Part shown: piece by piece, positions 15,477-22,539 of the stretch
Position numbering within the stretch: position 1 is the first letter of the stretch
Layout of the letters: each line of letters begins with the position of its first letter
Source of the DNA: a virus
Length of the DNA: 38,558 nucleotides
IMG/VR virus record: IMGVR_UViG_3300042908_000287
Span: 1 to 38,558 of that record
Direction: 5' to 3' (one strand)
Notes under the pieces: generated by a model
The model's input: the letters and a program-made list of their open reading frames with translations, nothing else
The model's database searches: none
Told to the model about the DNA's origin: nothing
Position numbers and translations under genes: made by a program

Positions 15477-15511
15477 TGTAAATTATAATTTACATCAATC
15501 AAAATCGTCAA
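15477..15511 (-). promoter_or_regulatory. Leftward promoter with overlapping operator palindrome
   Basis: On the minus strand TTGACG (15511-15506), an 18-bp spacer and TATAAT (15487-15482) form a near-consensus sigma-70 promoter for DUF2815. The perfect palindrome TGTAAATTATAATTTACA (15477-15494) covers the -10 box, so a bound regulator would block RNA polymerase. The stop codon of the upstream gene at 15495 lies inside the promoter. Confidence 0.78.
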
Positions 15512-16616
15512 GCACATTTTTTAATGCTGGGCGTTTATCGTCAATAGTTGCAAGTGTTGGACTTCCTGCTAGTGTTGCGTAAAGGTTTGAAAACATTGGC
15601 TTATCTTCTTTGCTGATTAGTTTTTCAGCCTGCGCAACACTAATTAATTCGCTTTTAATTGGGTTGATATTCATAGCAGTTAATGCGCTTTTAATTGCAT
15701 CATCGTCAGCGTTCCACTTGCGTGAGTTTCTGCCGGCTACCAGTTTATAGCCTTTGAGCTGATCTGCATTAGCCAAATCATAAGCGTGTTCTTTTACGCT
15801 CTTAATCCATGATTCAATCAATGGCAAATTAGGGAGTATTTGCGCAATCTGCTCAGGCGTTAAACTCTCAACCGCAAGTAATTGCGGTTCATTTGTTATT
15901 TCAAAATCAGACGTGACAACCTCAAACGTTTTTTGTGCTAATGCTGCGCAAGTGGGTTTAGCTGCGCACCACATACAACCCTTTTCAGTCGGATTAAATG
16001 GCGCATTAACATCAAGTGTTGCTTCAGCTCGTAGTTTTACTTCATCTCCAAACGCAAGCAATTCATCAACTGTAATTTCCCAACTCGTTACGTTATCAAT
16101 GCGTGGCTGGTGAATGTGCATTTTTATAAATTCAATATCATAGATATGAGCAAATAAATCATATGCACCCAGCGCGTAAAGTTGCGCCTGTGTGTTATTC
16201 CGTGCATACACAGCAACGCCTTTGCCATATTTTAAGTCGATAACATGAATTGTTTTATTATCTTCATCAATAACAATCGCGTCAGCCGTTCCAAATCCTT
16301 CATGCACCCAACGGCTAAAGTCCACACGTTGCTCAAATAGCAACACGCCACCAACGGCATTGACATAATCAACGTATTTTTGAACGTGCATAGCCATGTC
16401 ATCTGTTACGACAAAACCATTAAATTTTAATCCAAAATAATGCGCTGCGGGTTTAGCTGTCATTAAGCATTTTTCGGAAAGCTCATGCGCAGCTGTTCCT
16501 TCAGCAGCAAATGTAGACGAGGTGTTTGGCAGGTTCTCACACATACGAACTGACGCTGGGCAGTTAATCCAGCGTTCACTTGATGATGCGCCTAATTTTG
16601 CGTGTTTAGTTGTCAT
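15495..16616 (-). CDS. DUF2800 protein, RecB/Cas4-like nuclease
   Basis: 373 aa. The N terminus has the family signature HAKLGASSSERWINCPASVR and AAEGTAAHELSEKCL. A PD-(D/E)XK core is seen as GTADAIVIDED followed by HVIDLKYGKG. Near residue 215 the cysteine set CMWCAAKPTC resembles the iron-sulfur cluster of Cas4/AddB-type nucleases. It is probably a DNA exonuclease acting with the DUF2815 protein in recombination, much as lambda Exo works with Beta; that partnership is inference from recurrent linkage. It starts 11 nt inside the end of the upstream gene. Confidence 0.82.
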   Translation of the reverse strand: MTTKHAKLGASSSERWINCPASVRMCENLPNTSSTFAAEGTAAHELSEKCLMTAKPAAHYFGLKFNGFVVTDDMAMHVQKYVDYVNAVGGVLLFEQRVDFSRWVHEGFGTADAIVIDEDNKTIHVIDLKYGKGVAVYARNNTQAQLYALGAYDLFAHIYDIEFIKMHIHQPRIDNVTSWEITVDELLAFGDEVKLRAEATLDVNAPFNPTEKGCMWCAAKPTCAALAQKTFEVVTSDFEITNEPQLLAVESLTPEQIAQILPNLPLIESWIKSVKEHAYDLANADQLKGYKLVAGRNSRKWNADDDAIKSALTAMNINPIKSELISVAQAEKLISKEDKPMFSNLYATLAGSPTLATIDDKRPALKNVLDDFD

Positions 16617-17043
16617 TTTTTTTAGCCTTTAGCATTTCGTTTAAAGCTTCAACTGCCATCGTGCAAACTCTGCCATAATCACGCGGATCTAAATCAACCG
16701 TTTTTTCAACGTTAAACTTGCGTAATATTTCCAGTGATATTTTACGGCTGTTTGTTTTAATGCTCAGTTGCTTCAGGCAATCTTTTACGCCTTCTAGCGT
16801 TTCTTTACTTTCAACTGCTACCTGTTCACGTTTTTGCGTTTGCGGCTGTGGTGGCGTATTATCCACCGCCACAACATCAACGCCCAAATGCTCCTCAATA
16901 GTCGGATTGTTAATTGATTCAAGCGCAAAACGCTCTTTAACAATCAACGTTTGCAGAAACTCTGCTTTAATGATTAGTTGGTCATGCTCAAGCTGCAAGC
17001 GCAATATTGACGCGGTTCTGATTGATAATTCTTCTTTGTTCAT
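16606..17043 (-). CDS. Hypothetical protein, first gene of the leftward block
   Basis: 145 aa, GGAG 7 nt before the ATG. Residues 1-45 are helical (ASILRLQLEHDQLIIKAEFL). A low-complexity linker follows (TPPQPQTQKREQ), and the C-terminal 60 residues form another helical region (LEILRKFNVEKTVDLDPRDY, GRVCTMAVEALNEML). No family recognised. Its overlap with the DUF2800 gene suggests the two products cooperate, perhaps with this one as a small accessory subunit. It is transcribed away from the operator at 17081. Confidence 0.65.
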   Translation of the reverse strand: MNKEELSIRTASILRLQLEHDQLIIKAEFLQTLIVKERFALESINNPTIEEHLGVDVVAVDNTPPQPQTQKREQVAVESKETLEGVKDCLKQLSIKTNSRKISLEILRKFNVEKTVDLDPRDYGRVCTMAVEALNEMLKAKKNDN

Positions 17044-17072
17044 AAAATAACTCCGTTGCTTTTAAAAAAGTT

Positions 17073-17098
17073 TGTTATAATGTAAAATATAATTTACA
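17073..17098 (+). promoter_or_regulatory. Divergent control region: extended -10 promoter and operator copy
   Basis: TGTTATAAT (17073-17081) is a full extended -10 element for the rightward block; no good -35 is seen, as is usual for such promoters. The operator copy TGTAAAATATAATTTACA (17081-17098, one base off the palindrome) starts at the last base of the -10 and covers the expected start site. A leftward start for the gene at 17043 probably lies here too (TATATT, minus strand 17091-17086) but is weaker. Confidence 0.65.
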
Positions 17099-17125
17099 AC
17101 ATAAACAACAAAAGGTAAAGAAAAA

Positions 17126-17311
17126 ATGCAAGATTTTATAAATGAGCTTCAAGACTTACTCAAACAGCATGACGGGATAGCATTGCGCAAGATAGCTGCG
17201 CTATGTCATGTCAGTTTTATGACGATCTACAACATCAAGAACGGCAAAACCGACAACGTGACGCTATTTACCTATAACAAAATTAAAAAAGGATTAAAAA
17301 ATGTTAAGTAG
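17126..17311 (+). CDS. Small Cro-like helix-turn-helix regulator
   Basis: 61 aa, AAAGG before the ATG. Residues 18-45 make a compact HTH: GIALRKIAALCHVSFMTIYN followed by IKNGKTDNV, with the usual small residue and hydrophobics at core positions; a last helix is YNKIKKGLK. No dimer or effector domain, so it resembles Cro rather than CI. It lies immediately downstream of an operator copy and is the only dedicated transcription factor I can recognise in the genome. It is therefore the likely ligand of the four palindromes (inference). The next gene starts inside its 3' end. Confidence 0.78.
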   Translation: MQDFINELQDLLKQHDGIALRKIAALCHVSFMTIYNIKNGKTDNVTLFTYNKIKKGLKNVK

Positions 17312-19763
17312 CGTTTATGATGATTTAGATAGAAACGGTTACACCATTACGCCCGCAAATGGTAAGCGACCACTTGGTAACGGTTGGCAACATCGAGAAA
17401 ATGACCCGTCTTGGAAGAAATATGCGGCTGATAAAAATGTCGGTATCGTGCTGGGTGATCGTTTAATCGCTATTGATATTGATATATTAAACGAGGACAT
17501 GGCTAAAAGCGTTCTGGCTAGTGCGCAATCGGCTTTTGGCTTTGCGCCTGTTCGGTTTGGCAATAAGCCTAAATGCTTAATGCTGATTAGAATTAATGAA
17601 GCAATGACTAAGCACAAAATAAAATTTAAGTTTGATGGACTGGAAAATCCAGCCATTGAGATTCTTGCAAACGGTCAACAGTTTATTGCGTATGGCACAC
17701 ACCCAGATACTAAAAAGCCTTATGTATGGGATTTAAACGCAGGTGACGAGCCAATCAACACCACAATTGATGAATTGCCAAGCGTTAATGTTGAGCAGGT
17801 TCGTGCGTGGCTTGTGTCGCTTAAGCCGATGCTTGAGCAATTCGGGGCGCATGATGTGACGTTTGATGGGTTTACGCCTGACAACGTGCAGAAAGTATTG
17901 CCGGTAAACGTTGGTGTTATTGACAATGATGACCCGTTTGCTGGTGTTTATGCTGAAATTGGTAATGATGAAATTGCAGAAATGCGTGAAAAGTTGCGTA
18001 TTCAAAAAAGATTTAATGCGGATGATTATGACGATTGGATAAAGGTAGGTTTAGCGTTAAAAGATTTTCACGCGGTTGTTGGACTTGAATTGTGGAAAGA
18101 ATGGTCAAGCACTGGAAGTTATGACGGCAGTGAATGTGACGCAAAATGGCATGGGTTTAAAAACAACGGTGGCGCAAAGATTACAACAGGCTCTATTGTT
18201 TACGCGGCTAAAGAAGTCGAAAGCAAGCAGGCATCACAAACGCTTTCACAACTGATTGCAAATTGCACGGATGTTTCAGATATGCAAGGAAGCGTTGCAG
18301 ATGCAATAAGGAGCGATATTAGCCTTTCAGATATTGCACGAGCAACTATTATTGGCGAATGGCGAACACGTTATAAGATTTTAGCAAACGTGGGTATTTC
18401 AATTAGTGATGCTCGAAAATTATTAACGCCTTCAAGAAATAGCCAATTAGTTGAAAATGCACCCGCGTTTTGCAAACATTGGATATGGCTTAATGATCGT
18501 GATCGTTTTTATAATGTGGATACAAAAGAGGAAATAACAAAGCAATCGTTTGATGCAAACTTTACGCGAAAAATTATGGGGGATGATGCAGAAAGTGGAA
18601 ATATTGGAGCTGCTAATTTTGCGTTAAATAATAATCATATCCCTTGCTTTAGCCGAGCAGTGTATATGCCGCAAAATCAGCAGTTTTTTGAGCTTGATGG
18701 GGTTCAATGCGTTAACTCATTTTCGGTCAATAGTTTACCAGAAACGCCAAATAAAATCACGCCTGAAGCAATGCAGGAAATACAGCCAGTCATTGACCAT
18801 ATAGCCAATTTATGCGGAAAACGTGAGAAGGAAACGCAATGGTTAATGGATTTTATTGCGTATAGCACACAGAACATAGGAAAAAAAATTAAACACTCAC
18901 CATTAATACAAGGTTTTGAAGGCGATGGCAAAAGCACCATAGCCGATGTTATCGCGTGTTGCCTTGGTGGGCGTAACGTGAAGCCGCTGCCGCCTACAGC
19001 ACTTCAAGACAAGTTTACCGGATGGGCAGAAGGTAGTTGCATGGTAGTGCTTGAGGAATTGCGCGTTGCTGGGCATAACCGTTTTGATGTACTTGATACC
19101 ATTAAGCCAATGATAACCAACGACACCATCGACATTCGCAGAATGAACCGTGATAACTATTCGATTGTGAACGTAACTAATTATATTGCTTTTACTAATC
19201 ACCGCGACGCATTGCCGTTAAACGATCATGATAGACGCTGGGGGATAATCTTTTCACCTTACACTGACATTCATGACATGTCGCGTGATGTGGGCGACAT
19301 TTACGAATATTTCGGAAAGATACGAAACGCTATATCAAATTTTGGCGGTGATATTAGACGGTTTTTTCTTGATTTTAAAATTAGCGATGATTTTAAAGCG
19401 TATGGACATGCGCCAATAACCGATGAAAAACGCTCAATGATTGCAGCAGAAAAAGGCAGTGAGCTTTTAGACTTAATTGAGTTTATTAAAAAAGGTGGTT
19501 ATGGCTACAGCACAAGCATTATTTCAAGCTCGCTTTTAACAAAGGCAATCGAAAATAATTCGTTTTCAGATTATGAATTTCCAGAAATAAACCACAAGAA
19601 TATGCGGAGGATTTTTGAAAATATGGGTTATATGAAAGTGGATAAGCGAGTTAAATGGAATGGAATCCCTCATCGGGTGTGGGTAAAAAAAGCAGCGGAT
19701 TTTGATAATGACCGATGCCGTCAACTTTTAAATGAAACTTTATCTGTTGATGATGACTTTTAA
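17301..19763 (+). CDS. Primase-polymerase fused to SF3 (P4/D5-type) helicase
   Basis: 820 aa, overlapping the HTH gene by 11 nt, AAGGA upstream. Domain order: Prim-Pol (residues 1-190) with metal-binding D59-x-D61 in AIDID, RFGNKPK (85-91) and the QQFIAYGTHPDTKKP segment; a PriCT-2-like domain around 230-310 (DDYDDWIKVGLALKDFH, LWKEWS, KWHGF); and an SF3 helicase with Walker A GFEGDGKST (538-546), a Walker B-like VVLEEL near 583 and NHRDALPLNDHDRRW around 635-648. It primes DNA synthesis and unwinds the template, so it is the central replication protein. No phage DNA polymerase gene is present; the host enzyme is presumably used. Iterons follow directly downstream. Confidence 0.92.
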   Translation: MLSSVYDDLDRNGYTITPANGKRPLGNGWQHRENDPSWKKYAADKNVGIVLGDRLIAIDIDILNEDMAKSVLASAQSAFGFAPVRFGNKPKCLMLIRINEAMTKHKIKFKFDGLENPAIEILANGQQFIAYGTHPDTKKPYVWDLNAGDEPINTTIDELPSVNVEQVRAWLVSLKPMLEQFGAHDVTFDGFTPDNVQKVLPVNVGVIDNDDPFAGVYAEIGNDEIAEMREKLRIQKRFNADDYDDWIKVGLALKDFHAVVGLELWKEWSSTGSYDGSECDAKWHGFKNNGGAKITTGSIVYAAKEVESKQASQTLSQLIANCTDVSDMQGSVADAIRSDISLSDIARATIIGEWRTRYKILANVGISISDARKLLTPSRNSQLVENAPAFCKHWIWLNDRDRFYNVDTKEEITKQSFDANFTRKIMGDDAESGNIGAANFALNNNHIPCFSRAVYMPQNQQFFELDGVQCVNSFSVNSLPETPNKITPEAMQEIQPVIDHIANLCGKREKETQWLMDFIAYSTQNIGKKIKHSPLIQGFEGDGKSTIADVIACCLGGRNVKPLPPTALQDKFTGWAEGSCMVVLEELRVAGHNRFDVLDTIKPMITNDTIDIRRMNRDNYSIVNVTNYIAFTNHRDALPLNDHDRRWGIIFSPYTDIHDMSRDVGDIYEYFGKIRNAISNFGGDIRRFFLDFKISDDFKAYGHAPITDEKRSMIAAEKGSELLDLIEFIKKGGYGYSTSIISSSLLTKAIENNSFSDYEFPEINHKNMRRIFENMGYMKVDKRVKWNGIPHRVWVKKAADFDNDRCRQLLNETLSVDDDF

Positions 19764-19772
19764 TTGCTTAAA

Positions 19773-20038
19773 GGTACCAGTAAAAAAGTTGGGTACCGGT
19801 AAAATAATTTTACTGGTACCTAATCAATGCCTTGTATTATCTATATTTCTACCCTAAAGGTACCAAGTACCAGTAAATATAGAATTAAAAAGAATAAATA
19901 ATAAAAATAAAAAATTTTATAATAGGGAATAGGGTTTTAAAAAAACCGGTACCTGTTTTTTACCGGTACCTTTGCCGTCAAACACTAATAATCATGCAGG
20001 ATGCAGAGGTACCAGTAAATGTGACCTTTACTGGTACC
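19773..20038. repeat. GGTACC-x-GTAAA iteron array, candidate replication origin
   Basis: At least seven copies of a 12-bp unit, GGTACC(A/G)GTAAA, occur in both directions. Direct: 19773-19784, 19792-19803, 19866-19877 (AGTACC variant, preceded by GGTACC at 19859), 20008-20019. Inverted: 19809-19820, 19959-19970, 20027-20038, plus a partial at 19943-19953. Two pairs form large palindromes (19792-19820 and 20008-20038). Between the clusters, 19878-19940 is almost pure A/T. Iterons beside an AT-rich stretch and next to a P4-type primase-helicase gene are what an origin bound by that protein should look like. No gene lies in 19764-20265. Confidence 0.65.
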
Positions 20039-20058
20039 TTTTGATTTTGTATTAATAA

Positions 20059-20087
20059 TTGACAATTATAATTTACAAAGTTATCAT
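20059..20087 (+). promoter_or_regulatory. Rightward promoter with operator copy in its spacer
   Basis: Consensus -35 TTGACA (20059-20064), 17-bp spacer, TATCAT (20082-20087). The operator variant TTGACAATTATAATTTACAA (20059-20078, two changes from the perfect palindrome) spans the -35 and most of the spacer. It should drive the terminase/head operon from a start near 20094. Confidence 0.75.
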
Positions 20088-20093
20088 TTAATT

Positions 20094-20262
20094 AACCAAC
20101 CAACTCAGAAATCACTTTATGGCGATTTATCAATAACTGGGTTGGTTGGTTTTAACCATGAAGAATTAAACCCTAACGCGTGTCCTCTTGCACGAAAAAA
20201 AGACGGGAGCAGTTTTACCGCAGCATTTCTGATAATTTTGCAATGCGGGGTTATGGTTTAAT
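20094..20262 (+). other. Structured, apparently untranslated leader of the late operon
   Basis: The predicted transcript starts at a 15-bp inverted repeat, AACCAACCAACTCAG (20094-20108) with CTGGGTTGGTTGGTT (20137-20151), one G-U pair and a 28-nt loop. A second hairpin pairs CC..GCATT (20218-20227) with AATGCGG (20242-20248). A reading frame without ATG is open from about 20025 to 20261 and gives protein-like text (ELNPNACPLARKKDG), but no ribosome site supports it. It may be a regulatory RNA or attenuator. I see no tRNA. Confidence 0.4.
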
Positions 20263-20292
20263 TACTTGATGGTTAACTTAACAGGAACAAGA

Positions 20293-20517
20293 ATGAAAAA
20301 CACACTAACAGATTTAAACAATCATTTATTTGCTCAAATGGAAAGATTGAGCGAAGAATCATTAAGCGTTGAACAACTGGCTTTTGAAGCAGAACGCTCA
20401 AAAAGTTTGACGATTATTGCGCGTACAATTGTGGATAATGCGCGTTTAGTCCTTGATGCACAAACACGCATTAATGATATTCCAGAACGCAAAGAGCTGC
20501 CTGCTATTTTAAAATGA
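20293..20517 (+). CDS. Small conserved-type phage helical protein
   Basis: 74 aa from the ATG at 20293, chosen for ACAGGA 7 nt upstream; an in-frame upstream ATG at 20269 lacks one. Plan: TDLNNHLFAQMERLSE, then FEAERSKSLTIIARTIVDNA and an alanine/leucine helix. Proteins with L-x-x-HLF...L...E-x-x-R-x-x-x-I-x-x-x-A-x-x-I-x-x-x-A are frequent just upstream of HNH and terminase genes in phages; function unknown. Overlaps the HNH gene by ATGA. Confidence 0.75.
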   Translation: MKNTLTDLNNHLFAQMERLSEESLSVEQLAFEAERSKSLTIIARTIVDNARLVLDAQTRINDIPERKELPAILK

Positions 20518-20951
20518 ACAGCGGGCAGTTTGAAAAAGGGTTTACGCCTTGGAATAAAGGATTAAAAGGCGTCAATGGGGAATCGGAAAGCAGATTTAAA
20601 AAAGGAAATGAAACATGGAACACTCGACCATTAGGTGATGAGCATGTTGATAATGATGGGTATATTCGTGTTAAAGTGGCTGAAACAGGAACAAAAAGAG
20701 AACGTTGGAAATTAAAGCATCGTTTGATTTATGAGCAGCATTATGGCGAAATATCGCCAAGCATAATTATTAGGTTTTATGATAATAATAAACAAAATTT
20801 TAATATTGAAAATTTATATGCGGTAACAAAAGGCGAAAATGCTGTTTTAAATCGTTTAAAATTTGCAAATGAACCACTTGAATTAAAACCGACAATATTA
20901 GCAATGGTTAGAATGTGCTTAAAAGCTAAAATACCTTATAGGATTACTTGA
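20514..20951 (+). CDS. HNH endonuclease
   Basis: 145 aa. The N terminus has the family's tandem F-x-KG-x-x-P-x-NKG and F-KKGN-x-x-W-N motifs (FEKGFTPWNKGLKG, FKKGNETWNT), then DNDGYIRVKV, KLKHRLIYEQHYG and IRFYDNNKQNFNIENL. H and N of the beta-beta-alpha-metal site are present (KHR, NNKQNF, ENL), though the DH pair is reduced to IRF. HNH proteins beside terminase genes often nick DNA to assist packaging; others are homing nucleases. Tight overlaps with both neighbours favour a phage role over a recent insertion. Confidence 0.75.
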   Translation: MNSGQFEKGFTPWNKGLKGVNGESESRFKKGNETWNTRPLGDEHVDNDGYIRVKVAETGTKRERWKLKHRLIYEQHYGEISPSIIIRFYDNNKQNFNIENLYAVTKGENAVLNRLKFANEPLELKPTILAMVRMCLKAKIPYRIT

Positions 20952-21457
20952 TGCAAATCACACAACGTAAAACTGCGGATTTAATACCGTATGTGAACAA
21001 CGCACGAACACACAGCGAACAACAAGTGTTGCAGATCGCGGCAAGTATAAAAGAGTTTGGTTTTAATTCGCCCGTGCTGGTTGACGGGGAAAACGGCATT
21101 ATTGCAGGTCATGGGCGCGTGTTGGCGGCTAAAAAGTTAAATCTTGATGAAGTCCCAACCATTGAGCTTAAACACCTCACCAAGACGCAAAAGAAGGCAT
21201 ATATCCTTGCAGATAATCGTTTGGCGTTGAATAGTGGATGGGATAATGATTTGTTGGCGTTAGAGCTGGGTGAATTGTCTGATGACGAGTTTGATTTGGA
21301 TTTGCTTGGGTTTGATGATACTGAATTAAACAAATTTGATAATGAAATAAACTTTGATGCAGGAAATGAAGAAGATCAAGGGAAATTAGATAAATTAGAT
21401 CCAAAATACATAAATTGTCCACATTGTGGAAAAGAGTTTGATAGTCGTGAAGCATGA
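20951..21457 (+). CDS. ParB-like N-domain protein with C-terminal CPHC knuckle
   Basis: 168 aa from the ATG at 20951 (one-base overlap with the HNH stop). ParB/Srx-like features: NNARTHSEQQ (16-25), SIKEFGFNSPVLVD and GIIAGHGRVLAA (49-60), the GxxR segment that binds nucleotide in this fold, then ADNRLALNSGWD. The acidic middle ends in KYINCPHCGKEFDSREA, half of a zinc ribbon. In other phages this domain is fused to, or next to, a DNA methylase; here the DNA modification gene follows instead. It may guide or regulate that enzyme. A role in partition is unlikely without ParA or parS. Confidence 0.8.
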   Translation: MQITQRKTADLIPYVNNARTHSEQQVLQIAASIKEFGFNSPVLVDGENGIIAGHGRVLAAKKLNLDEVPTIELKHLTKTQKKAYILADNRLALNSGWDNDLLALELGELSDDEFDLDLLGFDDTELNKFDNEINFDAGNEEDQGKLDKLDPKYINCPHCGKEFDSREA

Positions 21458-22136
21458 ATTAAAAATAGATTTTGCTACTCATGAAGCCGCAAAATATGCG
21501 TGTGAAAATTGGCATTACAGCAAATGTATTCCAGTTGGCAAACTTGTAAAAATTGGCGCATGGGAAAATGGTAAATTTATAGGCGTTGTTATTTTTGGAC
21601 GTGGCGCAAATAAAGATGTTGGAAAACCTTACGATTGCGATCAAACAGAATGTGTTGAATTAGTAAGAATTGCATTAAAAAATCATTTAACTCCAGTTAG
21701 TAAAATTATGATGATAGCAATTAAATTTTTAAAAAAAACAAATGAAAATATAAAGTTAATTGTTTCATTTGCAGATCAAGAACAAGGACATCATGGCGGA
21801 ATATATCAAGCAACTAATTGGATTTATACTGGAACAACAACGCCAGCAGAAGAATATTTTTATAATGGAAAACGTTATCATGGAAGAGCCTTTAGAAAAC
21901 AACACGGAAGTCATAAAAATTATTTAAATAAAGGCTTAAAAATTATCATGGGATCATCAAAACATAGATATTTAATGCCATTAAATGATAATATAAAACA
22001 AAAATTAATGTTATTATCAAAACCTTATCCAAAGCGTGGCACAAAGGCTATTTCTAGCGACCAGTTAGAAAGCGGAGGTGCAATCCCTACCGCCACGCTC
22101 CAATCATTAGGAGAACCAAATGGCTCTCACACCTAA
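21447..22136 (+). CDS. mom: Mom-like DNA adenine modification protein
   Basis: 229 aa from a GTG at 21447 overlapping the ParB stop; no ATG is available near the N terminus. The sequence carries the pattern I know from Mu Mom homologues: NWHYSKCIPVGKLVKIGAWE, IFGRGAN, ECVELVRIAL, VSFADQEQGHHGGIYQATNW and KHRYLMPL, ending in PYPKR and a tail with GGAIPT. Mom has a GNAT-like fold and converts adenine in DNA to an N6-acetamido/carbamoylmethyl form, which blocks many restriction enzymes. Length fits. Likely expressed with the packaging genes so that DNA is protected before it is packaged. A Mu-like Com activator gene is not seen. Confidence 0.85.
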   Translation: MKHELKIDFATHEAAKYACENWHYSKCIPVGKLVKIGAWENGKFIGVVIFGRGANKDVGKPYDCDQTECVELVRIALKNHLTPVSKIMMIAIKFLKKTNENIKLIVSFADQEQGHHGGIYQATNWIYTGTTTPAEEYFYNGKRYHGRAFRKQHGSHKNYLNKGLKIIMGSSKHRYLMPLNDNIKQKLMLLSKPYPKRGTKAISSDQLESGGAIPTATLQSLGEPNGSHT

Positions 22137-22539
22137 ACAAGAACGCTTTGCACAACTCGTTGCAGAAGGCAAAACACAGGCTGATGCTTATCGTGGGGCG
22201 TTTGATACTAAGCCAACAACTAAGCCTGAAACGATCATTGCTAACGCGTCACGGCTAATGGCTGACAGCAATATTTCAGCAATGGTTGACGAGCTACGCA
22301 AACCAATCATTGAAGCCGTTGGCATTACGCTTGAATCGCATTTAAAAGACTTAATGACGTTGCGCAACCTTGCTGTAAAAAACAATCAAATTAACGCGGC
22401 AATTACGGCTGAAATTGCCAGAGGTAAAGCAGCAGGCGTATCAACAGATCGTGTTGAAGCAACTATAAAAACAGCCTCAATAAAGAAATTTGAGTTTATT
22501 GAGGATGACGGATTAGATGACGATGACGACGAAGATTAG
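22120..22539 (+). CDS. terS: Terminase small subunit
   Basis: 139 aa, AGGAG 6 nt before the ATG, overlapping mom by 17 nt. N-terminal HTH typical of TerS: LTPKQERFAQLVAEGKTQAD, AYRGAF, then ASRLMADSNISAMVDEL. The middle is a helical oligomerisation region, and the C terminus is acidic (DDGLDDDDDED). It recognises the packaging site on concatemeric DNA and hands it to TerL. The large-subunit gene starts within its last codons. Confidence 0.9.
   Translation: MALTPKQERFAQLVAEGKTQADAYRGAFDTKPTTKPETIIANASRLMADSNISAMVDELRKPIIEAVGITLESHLKDLMTLRNLAVKNNQINAAITAEIARGKAAGVSTDRVEATIKTASIKKFEFIEDDGLDDDDDED

Noticed and set aside
16616-16623. Run of eight A (minus strand) at the overlap of the 16606 and 15495 genes as a frameshift site
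   Set aside because: Reaching the DUF2800 frame would need +1 or -2 slippage, and the downstream gene has its own ATG with an upstream AAAGG.
20008-20038. GGTACC palindrome followed by CTTTTGATTTT as a terminator of the primase-helicase gene
   Set aside because: Possible as a secondary effect, but the same unit recurs at least seven times in both orientations, which fits protein-binding iterons better.
19773-20038. CRISPR-like array
   Set aside because: Units are only 12 bp, in both orientations and at irregular spacing; no cas genes.
20137-20262. tRNA or tmRNA-like gene
   Set aside because: No cloverleaf with the expected TψC-like GTTC-A arm or 7-bp acceptor stem could be drawn.
20951-21457. 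ParB as part of a plasmid-type partition system
   Set aside because: No ParA gene and no parS-like repeats; the protein lies in a packaging operon beside a DNA modification gene.
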